Below are positions 8,444 to 17,260 of a DNA stretch of 64,000 nucleotides, piece by piece. Every line of letters begins with the position of its first letter. Position 1 is the first letter of the stretch. The stretch comes from Mesorhizobium ciceri biovar biserrulae WSM1271 (lineage in GTDB: Bacteria > Pseudomonadota > Alphaproteobacteria > Rhizobiales > Rhizobiaceae), in contig NC_014923.1 of the NCBI RefSeq assembly GCF_000185905.1, positions 4,735,501 through 4,799,500 of the forward strand, given 5' to 3'. Under the pieces are notes generated by a model. The model worked only from the letters and a program-made list of their open reading frames with translations, was not told where the DNA came from and searched no databases. The position numbers and the translations under genes were made by a program.

Positions 8444-9052
8444 ATGCCGACGCTTTACGCTCTCAAGCCGGCCTTCCAGGGTCGACTGCGGCCGCTGGTC
8501 AATCGGCTGGCGGCTATCGGGGTCACCGCAAACAGCATAACCATCCTGGCGGCCGCGATGTCGATAGCCGCCGGCGCGGCCATTGCGATCCGGCATGAAT
8601 GGCGCTGGCTGCTGTTGCTTATCCCCGTGGTGATGTTCGTGCGCATGGCGCTGAATGCCGTGGACGGCATGCTGGCGCGCGAGCATGGCCAAGCCTCGAC
8701 GCTCGGCATGTATCTGAACGAGTTGTGCGACGTCGTTTCGGACCTCGCGCTGATCTTGCCTTTTGCCGTCTTTCCGGAATTTGGCGCATGGGGCGTCGTC
8801 GCCTTCGCAATATCGGCGGTGCTGACCGAGTTTGCCGGCGTGCTCGGCATCGCCGCCAAGATCGGCCGCAACTATGCCGGGCCGTTCGGCAAGAGCGACA
8901 GGGCGCTGGCGCTCGGCGTCGTCGCCGTGCTGTGCGCCCCAGGGCTGTGGCCGGTATCGATCGCGCCATTTGTGTTTCCGGCCATGGCAACGCTTTCGCT
9001 GCTGACCGCCATAAACCGGATACGCGCCGGGCTTATTGGCAGCGCCAGCTGA
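8444..9052 (+). CDS. CDP-alcohol phosphatidyltransferase family protein (YnjF/YnbA-like)
   Basis: A 202-residue membrane enzyme of the CDP-OH_P transferase family, which condenses CDP-diacylglycerol (or another CDP-alcohol) with an alcohol and releases CMP. The motif DxxDGxxARx8GxxxDxxxD appears as NAVDGMLAR...GMYLNELCD (residues 71-96): the first and third Asp are replaced by Asn (71 and 92). The same Asn pattern occurs, as I recall, in E. coli YnjF, so this is a subfamily trait rather than decay. About five further hydrophobic segments. It opens a six-gene lipid cluster; ribosome site GGGGGATCA precedes the ATG. The acceptor alcohol is unknown. Confidence 0.88.
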   Translation: MPTLYALKPAFQGRLRPLVNRLAAIGVTANSITILAAAMSIAAGAAIAIRHEWRWLLLLIPVVMFVRMALNAVDGMLAREHGQASTLGMYLNELCDVVSDLALILPFAVFPEFGAWGVVAFAISAVLTEFAGVLGIAAKIGRNYAGPFGKSDRALALGVVAVLCAPGLWPVSIAPFVFPAMATLSLLTAINRIRAGLIGSAS

Positions 9053-9100
9053 GCATCGAGGCTCGCCATGCCGCCAGTGGGGCCGCCAGAGGGAAAGACC

Positions 9101-10888
9101 ATGATGCACGACCCGATCGCCGCCGCGGCCACGGAAAGCCTTGCGCGGCAAGCGCAGGAGCGGGTCTTCCGCAGCCATGACGGGACGGAGATCTTCTACC
9201 GCTTCTGGCCGGCGGCCTCCGCCGATGCCAACGGCGCGGTGGTGCTCTTCCATCGCGGCCACGAGCATGGCGGCCGCATGGCCCATCTCGTCGATGAATT
9301 GCGGATGCCGGACCACGCCTTCTATGCCTGGGACGCCCGCGGCAATGGCCGTTCGTCCGGCGAGCGCGGCTATGCCCCGTCCTTCTCGGCGCTGGTGCGC
9401 GACATCGACTGCTTCATGCGCGAGATCGCTGAAAGGGATGGCTTCGCCACGCGCGATATCGCGCTGATCGCGCAGTCCTTCGGCGCCGTTCTGGCCGCCG
9501 CCTGGGTGCATGACTATGCGCCGAAGCTGCGCGCCATGGTGCTGGCCTCACCGGCCTTCTCGGTAAAACTCTACGTGCCCTTCGCCAAGGAGGGCATAGC
9601 GCTCTGGCAGAAGATCAAGGGCCGCTTCTTCGTCAATTCCTACGTCAAGGCGAAATTCCTGACCCATGATCCCGTGCGCATCGCCTCTTTCGAGAGCGAT
9701 CCACTGATCACGCGGCCGATCGCTTCCAACATCCTGGTCGAACTCTATCAGCATGCAGCCCGCATCGTTGCGGACGCCCGCGCCATCACCGCGCCGACGC
9801 AGCTTCTGCTTTCGGGCAGCGATTGGGTCGTGCGCCACGGCCCGCAGCACGAGTTCTTCGTCAATCTCGGCAGCCGCATCAAGGAACGTCATGTGCTACC
9901 GGGCTTCTTCCACGACACGCTGGGCGAACGCGACCGGGCAAAGGCCCTCGACCTGATCCGGCCGTTCCTGGCCAGGCAGTTCGCGGCACCGGATGCGCCG
10001 GTCGACCTGAAGCAGGCGGACATTGCCGGCTACACACGCGACGAGGCCGACCGGCTTGCTTCACCGCTCGCTTTGATGTCGCCAAAGGGTCTCTATTGGG
10101 CATTCAGCCGCGCCTCCATCCGCATGGGCGCCTGGGTTTCCCAAGGCATGAAGACCGGCATTGCCACCGGCTTCGATTCCGGCTCGACGCTGGATTATGT
10201 CTACGAAAACGACGCGCGCGGACTTACGCCCCTTGGCCGCGTCGTCGACCGTGTCTTCCTGGAAGCTATCGGCTGGCGCGGCATCCGCCAGCGCAAGCTG
10301 CATCTCGAAGAACTGATCGGCTCTTGCCTGGCAACGCTCAAGACCACTGGCCGGCCAGTGCATATTCTCGACATCGCCGCCGGCCACGGCCGCTATGTTC
10401 TCGATGCCATCGTGAAGAGCCCCGACCAGCCGGCGAGCGTGCGTCTGCAGGATTATTCCGACCTCAACGTGCAGCTTGGCCGCAAGCTGATCACGGAGCG
10501 GCAATTGCCGGCTGACGTCACGTTCCAGCGCGCCGACGCTTTCGATGCCGACATGCTCGCCAACGCCGATCCGGCGCCGGACCTCGCCATCGTTTCCGGC
10601 CTCTACGAGCTATTCTCGGACAATGCGATGATCGCCCGCTCGCTCGGTGGATTGGCCAGCGCCATGCAGCCGGGCAGCCTGTTGCTCTACACCAACCAGC
10701 CTTGGCACCCGCAGCTCGAGATGATCGCCCGCAGCCTGACCTCGCATCGCGGCGGCGAGGCCTGGGTGATGCGCCGGCGCACGCAAGGCGAAATGGACCA
10801 GCTCGTCGAAGCCGCCGGTTTCGAAAAGCTCGACCAGCGCATCGACCAATGGGGCATCTTCACCGTCTCGCTCGCGCGGCGCCGCTGA
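9101..10888 (+). CDS. Alpha/beta hydrolase fused to an AdoMet-dependent methyltransferase (YnbC-like)
   Basis: A 595-residue two-domain protein. Residues about 20-295 form an alpha/beta hydrolase related to monoacylglycerol/lysophospholipases: nucleophile Ser126 in AQSFG (the usual first Gly is Ala), Asp241 in LSGSDW and His271 in GFFHDTLGE complete the triad. From about residue 390 comes a Rossmann methyltransferase with ILDIAAGHGRY (422-432) as the AdoMet loop. The same fusion is seen in E. coli YnbC. ATG 9101 is preferred because AGAGGGAAAG precedes it; ATG 9068 is possible. It starts 48 bases after the phosphatidyltransferase. A role in deacylating and methylating a lipid headgroup or tail is inference. 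Confidence 0.88.
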   Translation: MMHDPIAAAATESLARQAQERVFRSHDGTEIFYRFWPAASADANGAVVLFHRGHEHGGRMAHLVDELRMPDHAFYAWDARGNGRSSGERGYAPSFSALVRDIDCFMREIAERDGFATRDIALIAQSFGAVLAAAWVHDYAPKLRAMVLASPAFSVKLYVPFAKEGIALWQKIKGRFFVNSYVKAKFLTHDPVRIASFESDPLITRPIASNILVELYQHAARIVADARAITAPTQLLLSGSDWVVRHGPQHEFFVNLGSRIKERHVLPGFFHDTLGERDRAKALDLIRPFLARQFAAPDAPVDLKQADIAGYTRDEADRLASPLALMSPKGLYWAFSRASIRMGAWVSQGMKTGIATGFDSGSTLDYVYENDARGLTPLGRVVDRVFLEAIGWRGIRQRKLHLEELIGSCLATLKTTGRPVHILDIAAGHGRYVLDAIVKSPDQPASVRLQDYSDLNVQLGRKLITERQLPADVTFQRADAFDADMLANADPAPDLAIVSGLYELFSDNAMIARSLGGLASAMQPGSLLLYTNQPWHPQLEMIARSLTSHRGGEAWVMRRRTQGEMDQLVEAAGFEKLDQRIDQWGIFTVSLARRR

Positions 10889-10893
10889 GCAGC

Positions 10894-12219
10894 ATGGTGT
10901 CATCGCCTGCATCCGTGGCGCGTGCCGAACCCTATAGCCGGGTGGTCGTCAGGGCAGCCCTGTGGCTGGCCTTCCTGGCGCCGTTCTTCTATCTCAGCTA
11001 CGGCTTCGCCAACTGGCTGGCGTCGCGGCGCGACGATGTCGGCAGTATCGTGTTCTCGTGGGAGCACGGCATCCCGTTCGTCGCCTGGACCATCGTGCCC
11101 TATTGGTCGATCAACCTGTTCTACGGCCTGTCGCTGCTGCTCAACAACGACAGGCAAGGGGTCGACCGTCTGGCCGGACGCTATCTCACCGCGCAAATCG
11201 TCGCCGTTATCTGCTTCATCCTGTTCCCGCTGACCGCTACATTCGTGCGACCGGCGACGACCGGCCTGCCGGGCTTCCTGTTTGCCGTGCTCGGCGGTTT
11301 CGACAAGCCGTTCAACCAGGCGCCCTCGCTGCATATCGCCCTTTTGGCGATCATCTGGGATCATTGGCGCCACCGGCTCGGCGGGTTGCTCCTGCCGCTC
11401 TGGCATGGCTGGAGCTTCCTCATCGGCGCCTCGGTGCTGACGACCTGGCAGCATCACTTCATCGACATCCCGACCGGCGCGCTGCTCGGGTTCTTTGCGC
11501 TGTGGCTGTTTCCGCGCAGCGGCGCATTGCCGTTTGCAGGCTTCCGGCTGACCAACGATGCGAAAGCGCGGCGGCTGGCGGGGTTCTACGCTATGGGCGC
11601 CGTCCTCGCGCTGGCCGGTGCCGCGCTCGGTGCCTTCCTTTGCGCTGTCGCGCTCTTCCTGCTTTGGCCGGCGCTGGCGCTGGCCATCGTCGCCTTCGCC
11701 TATGCTGGCGCAGGCGAAAAGGTGTTCCAGAAATCCGCCGATGGCACCATGACGCTTGCAAGCCGTGTCCTGCTCTTGCCTTATCGCCTCGGCGCCAGGG
11801 CAAACATATGGGCCTGGACGCGCAATCTTGCCCCCCAGGTGGCGATTGCCGAAGGTGTCTTTCTTGGGCGCTTTCCCACGGCAAGCGAGGCCAACAGCTT
11901 CGGCACGGTCATCGACCTCGCCGCCGAACTCGAAAAGCCGGCGACAACCGATTGCCGCTGGATCAGCTTTCCGATGATCGACCTGTTGCCGCCGCCACTG
12001 GCGATACGGCAACAGGCAGCCGGCGCGCTGGAGAATGCACGCCGCGACGGCACCGTCCTGGTGTGCTGCGCGCTCGGCTTCCAGCGCAGCGCCGGCGTCG
12101 TCGCCGAATGGCTGGTGGCGACCGGCAGGGCCGGGACGCCGACGCTCGCCCGCGAGATGCTCGCGGCCGCCGGCCGGCCGGTCCACCTTGCAGAGGCCAC
12201 GGGGCGGGCGGCGTCATGA
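10894..12219 (+). CDS. PAP2 membrane phosphatase fused to dual-specificity/tyrosine phosphatase domain (YnbD-like)
   Basis: A 441-residue protein with two phosphatase modules. The N-terminal half has about six helices and the PAP2_3-type signature APSLHIAL (143-150) and HHFIDIPTG (187-195), the pattern of phosphatidate phosphatases and inositol-phosphoceramide synthase-like enzymes. The C-terminal domain has a CX5R loop, Cys392-ALGFQ-Arg398, typical of cysteine phosphatases acting on proteins, phosphoinositides or phosphatidylglycerophosphate. The architecture equals E. coli YnbD. It starts 5 bases after the hydrolase gene and its end overlaps the next start (ATGA). Likely removes phosphate from a lipid intermediate; which one is unknown. 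Confidence 0.9.
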   Translation: MVSSPASVARAEPYSRVVVRAALWLAFLAPFFYLSYGFANWLASRRDDVGSIVFSWEHGIPFVAWTIVPYWSINLFYGLSLLLNNDRQGVDRLAGRYLTAQIVAVICFILFPLTATFVRPATTGLPGFLFAVLGGFDKPFNQAPSLHIALLAIIWDHWRHRLGGLLLPLWHGWSFLIGASVLTTWQHHFIDIPTGALLGFFALWLFPRSGALPFAGFRLTNDAKARRLAGFYAMGAVLALAGAALGAFLCAVALFLLWPALALAIVAFAYAGAGEKVFQKSADGTMTLASRVLLLPYRLGARANIWAWTRNLAPQVAIAEGVFLGRFPTASEANSFGTVIDLAAELEKPATTDCRWISFPMIDLLPPPLAIRQQAAGALENARRDGTVLVCCALGFQRSAGVVAEWLVATGRAGTPTLAREMLAAAGRPVHLAEATGRAAS

Positions 12220-12659
12220 CAGGCAATACCTATCAGGACCGCACCGACCGCTTCGCCGGCATGCTGATGCGACAGGCCGCGTGGCCGGCCGCAATCGTGC
12301 TGGCCGCAAATGTCCTTGCGCCTCTAGCCGCATCGGCGCGCGGTGCCTTCGAGACCTTGCCCGCGGCCATCGCTTTGTCGATCGCCGCCGCGAGCGCGGT
12401 TGCGGTGCTGGCGCTGTCGGCATTGCTGGCATTCGACGCGCTGCTGTTCCGACTGATGGCGAGCCATGACGACGAAGCTTCCGGCGGTGCCGCGGTGGAT
12501 GACATGTTGGCGCGCATGCGCCTGAAACCGGCTCCGTTCGCGACACGCTTGCTCGATGACCGCATGGCCGGCACAAGCCGCTTGCTGTTCAAGCAGCGCG
12601 CTGCCCTGGCTCTGTTTGCCGCAGCGCTTCTGGCGGCAGGGTTTTGGGCGCCGCGATGA
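12216..12659 (+). CDS. Small hypothetical membrane protein in the lipid cluster
   Basis: A 147-residue protein that I do not recognise. It has two hydrophobic segments in the first half (about 22-42 and 47-75) and one at the C-terminus (about 128-143), with a polar stretch rich in Asp/Glu and Arg between them. The start ATG overlaps the previous stop as ATGA, and its stop overlaps the following acyltransferase start as ATGA, so it is clearly part of the operon. A helper or scaffold of the lipid enzymes is possible but only suggested by position. Confidence 0.8.
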   Translation: MTGNTYQDRTDRFAGMLMRQAAWPAAIVLAANVLAPLAASARGAFETLPAAIALSIAAASAVAVLALSALLAFDALLFRLMASHDDEASGGAAVDDMLARMRLKPAPFATRLLDDRMAGTSRLLFKQRAALALFAAALLAAGFWAPR

Positions 12660-13318
12660 ACAAGCTTTCGCTCAAGACCTTCACCTTGCTGCAGACGGTA
12701 ACCTCCGTCGGCCTGTCGGCTCTGGCCCGGATGGTGACCGGGGTGCGGCCGATCTGGAACGGCAGCCTGCCCTCCGAGCGGCAGCGCATCTATTTCGCCA
12801 ATCACACCAGCCATGGCGACTTCATCCTTTTGTCGGCCTGTCTCAGCGAAAGGGAGCGCGCGATCACCCATGCTGTTGCCGCAGGCGAATATTGGGGGAA
12901 GTCGCGGCTGCGCCGCTTCATCGCGCAGGACATGTTGTCGTCCGTGCTCATCAACCGGCAATGGACGAGACCTGAGGAAAACCCCATCGAGATCATGCTG
13001 TCGGTTCTCGACCAAGGGCACTCGCTTATCCTGTTTCCCGAGGGCACACGCAACATGACAGACGAGCCGCTGCTGGCGTTCCGCTCCGGGCTCTACAATC
13101 TGTCGACGGCGCGGCCTGAGGTCGAGCTGATCCCGTGCTGGATCGAGAACATGTCGCGCGTGCTGCCCAAGGGCCAGTTCCTGCCGGTGCCGCTGCTGTG
13201 CCGCGTCGTTTTCGGCGCGCCTGTCGCGGTTGGCCCGGGCGAAGAACGCCGCGCCTTTCTCGAGCGCGCCCACGCCGCGCTTCTGGCGCTCAACCCGCGT
13301 CCCGAGCGAGACGATTGA
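12656..13318 (+). CDS. PlsC-like 1-acylglycerol-phosphate acyltransferase family protein
   Basis: A 220-residue acyltransferase with the two decisive family blocks: HX4D as H50-TSHG-D55 (catalytic) and FPEGTR at 127-132 (substrate binding). Such enzymes transfer an acyl chain from acyl-ACP or acyl-CoA to lysophosphatidic acid or another lysolipid at the inner membrane. The ATG at 12656 overlaps the previous stop; an ATG at 12644 is in frame but lies inside the upstream gene. The following gene starts within its stop codon (TGATG). In this cluster it may re-acylate the product of the hydrolase domain of the 9101 gene; that is inference. Confidence 0.92.
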   Translation: MNKLSLKTFTLLQTVTSVGLSALARMVTGVRPIWNGSLPSERQRIYFANHTSHGDFILLSACLSERERAITHAVAAGEYWGKSRLRRFIAQDMLSSVLINRQWTRPEENPIEIMLSVLDQGHSLILFPEGTRNMTDEPLLAFRSGLYNLSTARPEVELIPCWIENMSRVLPKGQFLPVPLLCRVVFGAPVAVGPGEERRAFLERAHAALLALNPRPERDD

Positions 13319-14253
13319 TGCGCCACGAGATCTCCATCCTGATCATCGGCCTGCTGGCGGTTTTGACCACCGCCAGCATCGTCGCCACCATCCTTTCGGC
13401 GCGAGCGCCGAAGCCGCTGAGCTCGACGCTTGTCAACCTCACGCAGCGCATCAACGCCTGGTGGGTGATGGTGGCGCTGATGACGGTCGCCTTCTTCTTC
13501 GGCCGTTACGGGATGACCATCCTGTTTGCGCTGATTTCCTTCGCCGCGCTGCGCGAATTCGTGACGCTGACGCATACGCGCCGCAGCGACCATTGGGTGC
13601 TGCTCGGCATGTTCGGCATCATCATCCCGTTTCAGTACTGGCTGGTGTGGACCGCCTGGTACGGGCTCTTCGTCATCTTCATTCCGGTCTACTGCTTCCT
13701 CTTGATGCCGGCCATCACGGCGCTGCATGGCGACACCGAACGCTTCCTCGAGCGGATCGCCGCGCAGCAATGGGCGGTGATGATCTCGGTCTATTGCGTC
13801 AGCCACGTCCCCGCCCTGCTGACACTCGACGTGCCAGGCTTCGAAGGCCGCACCCTGCTGCTGATCGCCTTCCTGATCATCGTCGTGCAAGGCAGCGACG
13901 TGCTGCAGTACATCTTCGGCAAGCTGTTTGGTAAACACCGGTTTTCGCCGAACGTCTCGCCGTCGAAAACCTGGGAAGGGCTGATCGGCGGACTGGTGTC
14001 GGCGAGCCTGCTCGGCGCGCTGTTGTCGTTCGTGACGCCCTTCTCGCCGCTGCAGGCGGCAGGCGTGGCCTTCGTCGCCTGCTCGATGGGATTCCTAGGC
14101 GGGCTGGTCGCCTCGGCCATCAAGCGCGACCAGGGCGTCAAGGACTGGGGCCATCTCATCGAAGGCCATGGCGGCATGATGGACCGCACCGACAGCCTGG
14201 TCTTCGCCGCCCCGGTGTTCTTCCACATCGTGCGCTATTTCTGGACTGTGTGA
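13318..14253 (+). CDS. CdsA-like phosphatidate cytidylyltransferase (YnbB-like)
   Basis: A 311-residue polytopic enzyme of the CTP:phosphatidate cytidylyltransferase family. The C-terminal signature is present: SAIKRDQGVKDWGHLI then EGHGGMMDRTDS (about 267-294), with the usual Pro before GHGG replaced by Glu, as I recall also for YnbB-type paralogues. It would make CDP-diacylglycerol, the donor for the phosphatidyltransferase at 8444. A housekeeping cdsA normally lies beside uppS/dxr, so this is probably a second, pathway-specific copy. It ends the operon and converges on an ABC permease gene. Confidence 0.92.
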   Translation: MRHEISILIIGLLAVLTTASIVATILSARAPKPLSSTLVNLTQRINAWWVMVALMTVAFFFGRYGMTILFALISFAALREFVTLTHTRRSDHWVLLGMFGIIIPFQYWLVWTAWYGLFVIFIPVYCFLLMPAITALHGDTERFLERIAAQQWAVMISVYCVSHVPALLTLDVPGFEGRTLLLIAFLIIVVQGSDVLQYIFGKLFGKHRFSPNVSPSKTWEGLIGGLVSASLLGALLSFVTPFSPLQAAGVAFVACSMGFLGGLVASAIKRDQGVKDWGHLIEGHGGMMDRTDSLVFAAPVFFHIVRYFWTV

Positions 14254-14278
14254 TCCGGCGACCGGTTGCCAAAGGCGC

Positions 14279-15298
14279 TCAAAGCCGGTTGCGGATCAGC
14301 ATGGTGACGACGAAGAACGCACCGACCGAGCTGGTGATGATGCCGATCGGCAGTTCCTGCGGCGGCAGCAGCGTTCGGGCCAGAAGATCGCTGGCCAGCA
14401 AAAGCACCGCGCCGAAGACGGCGCAGCTGGCAACCAGGCGCAGATGCAAGGGGCCTGCCAGCGGCCGCGACAGATGCGGGATCATCAGCCCGACGAAGCC
14501 GATGACCCCGGCGACAGAGACCAGGATCGCCGTCGAGAAGGCGGCGACGAGAAACGTCATTCGGCGCATGCGCGCCACTGGCACGCCAAGGCTTTCGGCG
14601 GCGTTTTCGCCGGCCAGGAAGGCATCGAGCCGGCGGTGGTTCCACAGCGCGTAAGCCAGAATGGTGCCCGCACCCAGCGCGCCGAGCCAGATATTGTCCC
14701 AGCGCGCCAGGCCAAGGCCGCCCATCGTCCAGAACAACACGGAGTGGGCGGCGCGCTGGTCGCCGGCAAAGATCAGGTAGTTGGTCAAGGCGGTGAACAT
14801 GAAGGACACGGCAAGGCCGGCGAGGATCAGCCGCTCCGGCCCTTGGCCCCTCACCCGCGCGACCAGCAGCAGGACGACGCCGGCGGCCAATATGCCGCCG
14901 GTGAAGGCCGCGACCGGCAACGTCCAGATGCCAAAGCTGTCGCCGAAGACGGTGATGACGGAAACGGCACCGGCGGCGGCGCCCGACGACAGGCCGAACA
15001 GGAACGGATCGGCGAGATCGTTGCGGGTCACCGTCTGCAGCAGCGCGCCGACGACGCCGAGGCCCGCGCCGACGCAGATGGCCAGGATCGTGCGCGGCAG
15101 CCGCAGATCGACGACGATCTTGCCGACCGGCCCGGACACGTCGTGCCCGCCTAAGCCGATTGCGCGGCCAAGCGCTGCTACAACGTCGGCCAGCGGGATC
15201 AGCGTCGAGCCATAGGCGATCGACAGCAGAGCGAGAGCGGCGATCGCCGCCGCTCCCGCCAGCATGGCCAACGCAAATGCCGGATGGCGCAAGCTCAA
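14279..15298 (-). CDS. FecCD/BtuC family ABC transporter permease
   Basis: A 339-residue permease of the BtuC/FecCD family with about ten helices. Recognisable parts are DLRLPRTILAICVGAGLGVV, VGALLQTVTRNDLADPFLFG and the C-terminal LPPQELPIGIITSSVGAFFF-type end typical of metal-chelate importers. The frame is open to 15529, but coding for the binding protein ends at 15295; a TTG at 15298 overlaps that stop as TTGA and has CCGGAAG five bases upstream, so TTG is the likely start. Third gene of a riboswitch-controlled operon (ATPase, binding protein, permease); substrate most likely cobalamin or a corrinoid precursor. Confidence 0.88.
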   Translation of the reverse strand: MSLRHPAFALAMLAGAAAIAALALLSIAYGSTLIPLADVVAALGRAIGLGGHDVSGPVGKIVVDLRLPRTILAICVGAGLGVVGALLQTVTRNDLADPFLFGLSSGAAAGAVSVITVFGDSFGIWTLPVAAFTGGILAAGVVLLLVARVRGQGPERLILAGLAVSFMFTALTNYLIFAGDQRAAHSVLFWTMGGLGLARWDNIWLGALGAGTILAYALWNHRRLDAFLAGENAAESLGVPVARMRRMTFLVAAFSTAILVSVAGVIGFVGLMIPHLSRPLAGPLHLRLVASCAVFGAVLLLASDLLARTLLPPQELPIGIITSSVGAFFVVTMLIRNRL

Positions 15299-16242
15299 AA
15301 TGCTTCCGGGTGCATGGCCTTGGCGATCTTGTCGATCGCTTCGATGTTGGCGGGTCCGGGCGTCAGCTCGGCGTAGCGGAGGGCGACGAAGCGCTCGTTC
15401 TTGACCGCGTCTGTCTCCTTCATGGCCGGATGCGCTTTCAGGAAATCGAGCAGCTTCCTGTAGCCGCCACCGTCCTGGTAATCGAGCAGGATGAGGAATT
15501 GCGGATTGCGCGACGCCACCGTTTCCCAATCCGTGTTGCCCCAGCTGGTGTCCATGTCAGCCATGATGTTGTCGCCGCCGGCGGCAGTGATCATGGCGCT
15601 GGGGATGGCGAACTTGCCTGCGGTGAACGGCTTGTCCTCGCCGGAATCGTAGAGGAACACCCGCGTGCCCTTGGCGCTGCCGACCTTGGCGGTGATGTCG
15701 GCGAGCTGCGCCTTCCAGCCAGAGACAAGCTTTTCCGCCTCTGTCTCCTTGCCGAAGATCTTGCCCAGCTTTTCGACGTCGCCATAGAGCAGGTTCATCG
15801 AGGCGGCGGGGCGGCTCTTGTCGGGATGGACGCAGCTTTCCGCCAGAACCAGCGTCTTGATGCCGTGCGGGGCAAGCGTGTCGGGCGTCACCTCGCCACC
15901 CGGCTTCATGCCGTAGTACCAGCCGGCGAAGAAGAAATCCGGCTCCACGGCCACGAGGTTTTCGAGCGTCGGATATTTCGGCGCCAGCTCCGGGATCGAA
16001 CCCTGCTCTGCCTTGAATTCGGAACCGACCTTGTACCATCCGGTGATGCCCGTCAGGCCGACGATTGACGGCTGCAATTTCAGCGCGAAAGCCATCTCGG
16101 CCATGTTCAGATCGTGGATGACAGCGCGCTTCGGCGGCGCGTCGAAGGTCAGCGGCTTGCCGCAGCTGTCGACGGTTACCGGGAAGGCGAAGGCGGTCGA
16201 GGTCAGCAGCGAGACGGCAAGCGAAAAAGCGAGGCGTTTCAC
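15295..16242 (-). CDS. BtuF/FepB-like periplasmic substrate-binding protein
   Basis: A 315-residue exported protein: signal peptide of about 19 residues ending AFA, then a class III binding fold with the opening TVDSCGKPLTFDAPPKRAVI and the middle block NLVAVEPDFFFAGW. These proteins bind vitamin B12, ferric siderophores or haem. Start is GTG (16242), with AAGGAG six to seven bases before it; no ATG alternative fits the signal peptide. It follows the ATPase gene by 49 bases and overlaps the permease start. The cobalamin riboswitch upstream points to a corrinoid, but the sequence alone does not prove it. Confidence 0.87.
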   Translation of the reverse strand: MKRLAFSLAVSLLTSTAFAFPVTVDSCGKPLTFDAPPKRAVIHDLNMAEMAFALKLQPSIVGLTGITGWYKVGSEFKAEQGSIPELAPKYPTLENLVAVEPDFFFAGWYYGMKPGGEVTPDTLAPHGIKTLVLAESCVHPDKSRPAASMNLLYGDVEKLGKIFGKETEAEKLVSGWKAQLADITAKVGSAKGTRVFLYDSGEDKPFTAGKFAIPSAMITAAGGDNIMADMDTSWGNTDWETVASRNPQFLILLDYQDGGGYRKLLDFLKAHPAMKETDAVKNERFVALRYAELTPGPANIEAIDKIAKAMHPEAF

Positions 16243-16291
16243 GGGTATGCTCCTTGTGGGTGGGATCGGGTCGACTATGGAACGGCTTCAA

Positions 16292-17080
16292 TCACGACGG
16301 CGGCGCGGCACGGTTCGGAACCTCGAACACCGTCAACTCTCGATCCTCGGTTGGATGGCGCAGGCGCAGCACATCGATGCCGAAAATCTCGCGGATCAGC
16401 TGTTGGGCCAGCGCTTCGCGCGGTGCGGCGAGCGCTTGCAGACGGGCATGGTTCATCACCGCCACCCTGGTGGCGAAGGGTGCTACCAGCGCCAGATCGT
16501 GCAGCACCGCGATCACCGTCATCTCAAAGCCTGCCACGAGGTCGAGCAGTTCGCCGCGGGCGCGCGGGTCCAGATGGTTGGTCGGTTCGTCGAGGAACAG
16601 GATTTTGGGCTGCTGGGCGATGGCGCGCGCCAGTTGGGCGCGCTGGCGCTCGCCGCCCGACAGCGAGCCGACGGTGCGGCCAAGCAGCGGCAGCAGGCCG
16701 GTCCGGCGCAGCGCCTCGACGGCGATATCGCGTTCCTCGCGCCTGCGCCGCAGCCCGGCGTGCGGGACCCGGCCAAGCTCGACATAATCGATCACCGCCA
16801 GCCGCGGATCGGGCTGGTCGGTCTGGCCGACAACGGCGATATGCAGCGCCCGCTCGGCGGCCGAAATCCTGTCCAGCCCGCGTCCGCCAAGCTTCACCTC
16901 GCCGGAACTTGGCCGCAGCATGCCCGACAGCATGCGCAGCAGCGTCGTCTTGCCGGCGCCGTTGGGACCGATGATGGCAAGGCGATCGCCAGCGGCCACC
17001 GAGAAGCTGACCGCCTGGACCAGATTCCGCCCATTCGCCATGGCACAGAGGTCATGGGCTTCGAGAAGCGCTGCGCTCAT
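16292..17080 (-). CDS. ABC transporter ATP-binding protein, BtuD/FepC type
   Basis: A 262-residue ATPase with Walker A GPNGAGKT (38-45), signature LSGGERQ (140-146), Walker B LFLDEP (161-166) and the H-loop His in AVLHDLAL. It is of the type that pairs with BtuC/FecCD permeases. A TTG at 17113 is in frame but the ATG at 17080 starts at the usual family position. It is the first gene behind the cobalamin riboswitch; most such operons place the outer-membrane receptor or binding protein first, so the order is mildly unusual. Confidence 0.9.
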   Translation of the reverse strand: MSAALLEAHDLCAMANGRNLVQAVSFSVAAGDRLAIIGPNGAGKTTLLRMLSGMLRPSSGEVKLGGRGLDRISAAERALHIAVVGQTDQPDPRLAVIDYVELGRVPHAGLRRRREERDIAVEALRRTGLLPLLGRTVGSLSGGERQRAQLARAIAQQPKILFLDEPTNHLDPRARGELLDLVAGFEMTVIAVLHDLALVAPFATRVAVMNHARLQALAAPREALAQQLIREIFGIDVLRLRHPTEDRELTVFEVPNRAAPPS

Positions 17081-17260
17081 CGGCTGCAGCCCGCCGGATT
17101 GCGGGGACGGCAAAGTGTGCGCATGGTGATGCGATGATCGATGGAGCCGTCCAACTTTCCGTCACTTTCCAAAACTGGCGACGGAAGGAAGCTGGCGAAC
17201 CGGCCGACAAGGCCGGGATTCGCGTTTCCTCCCGGCACACCCCGTCCGGTCAACTCAGTG

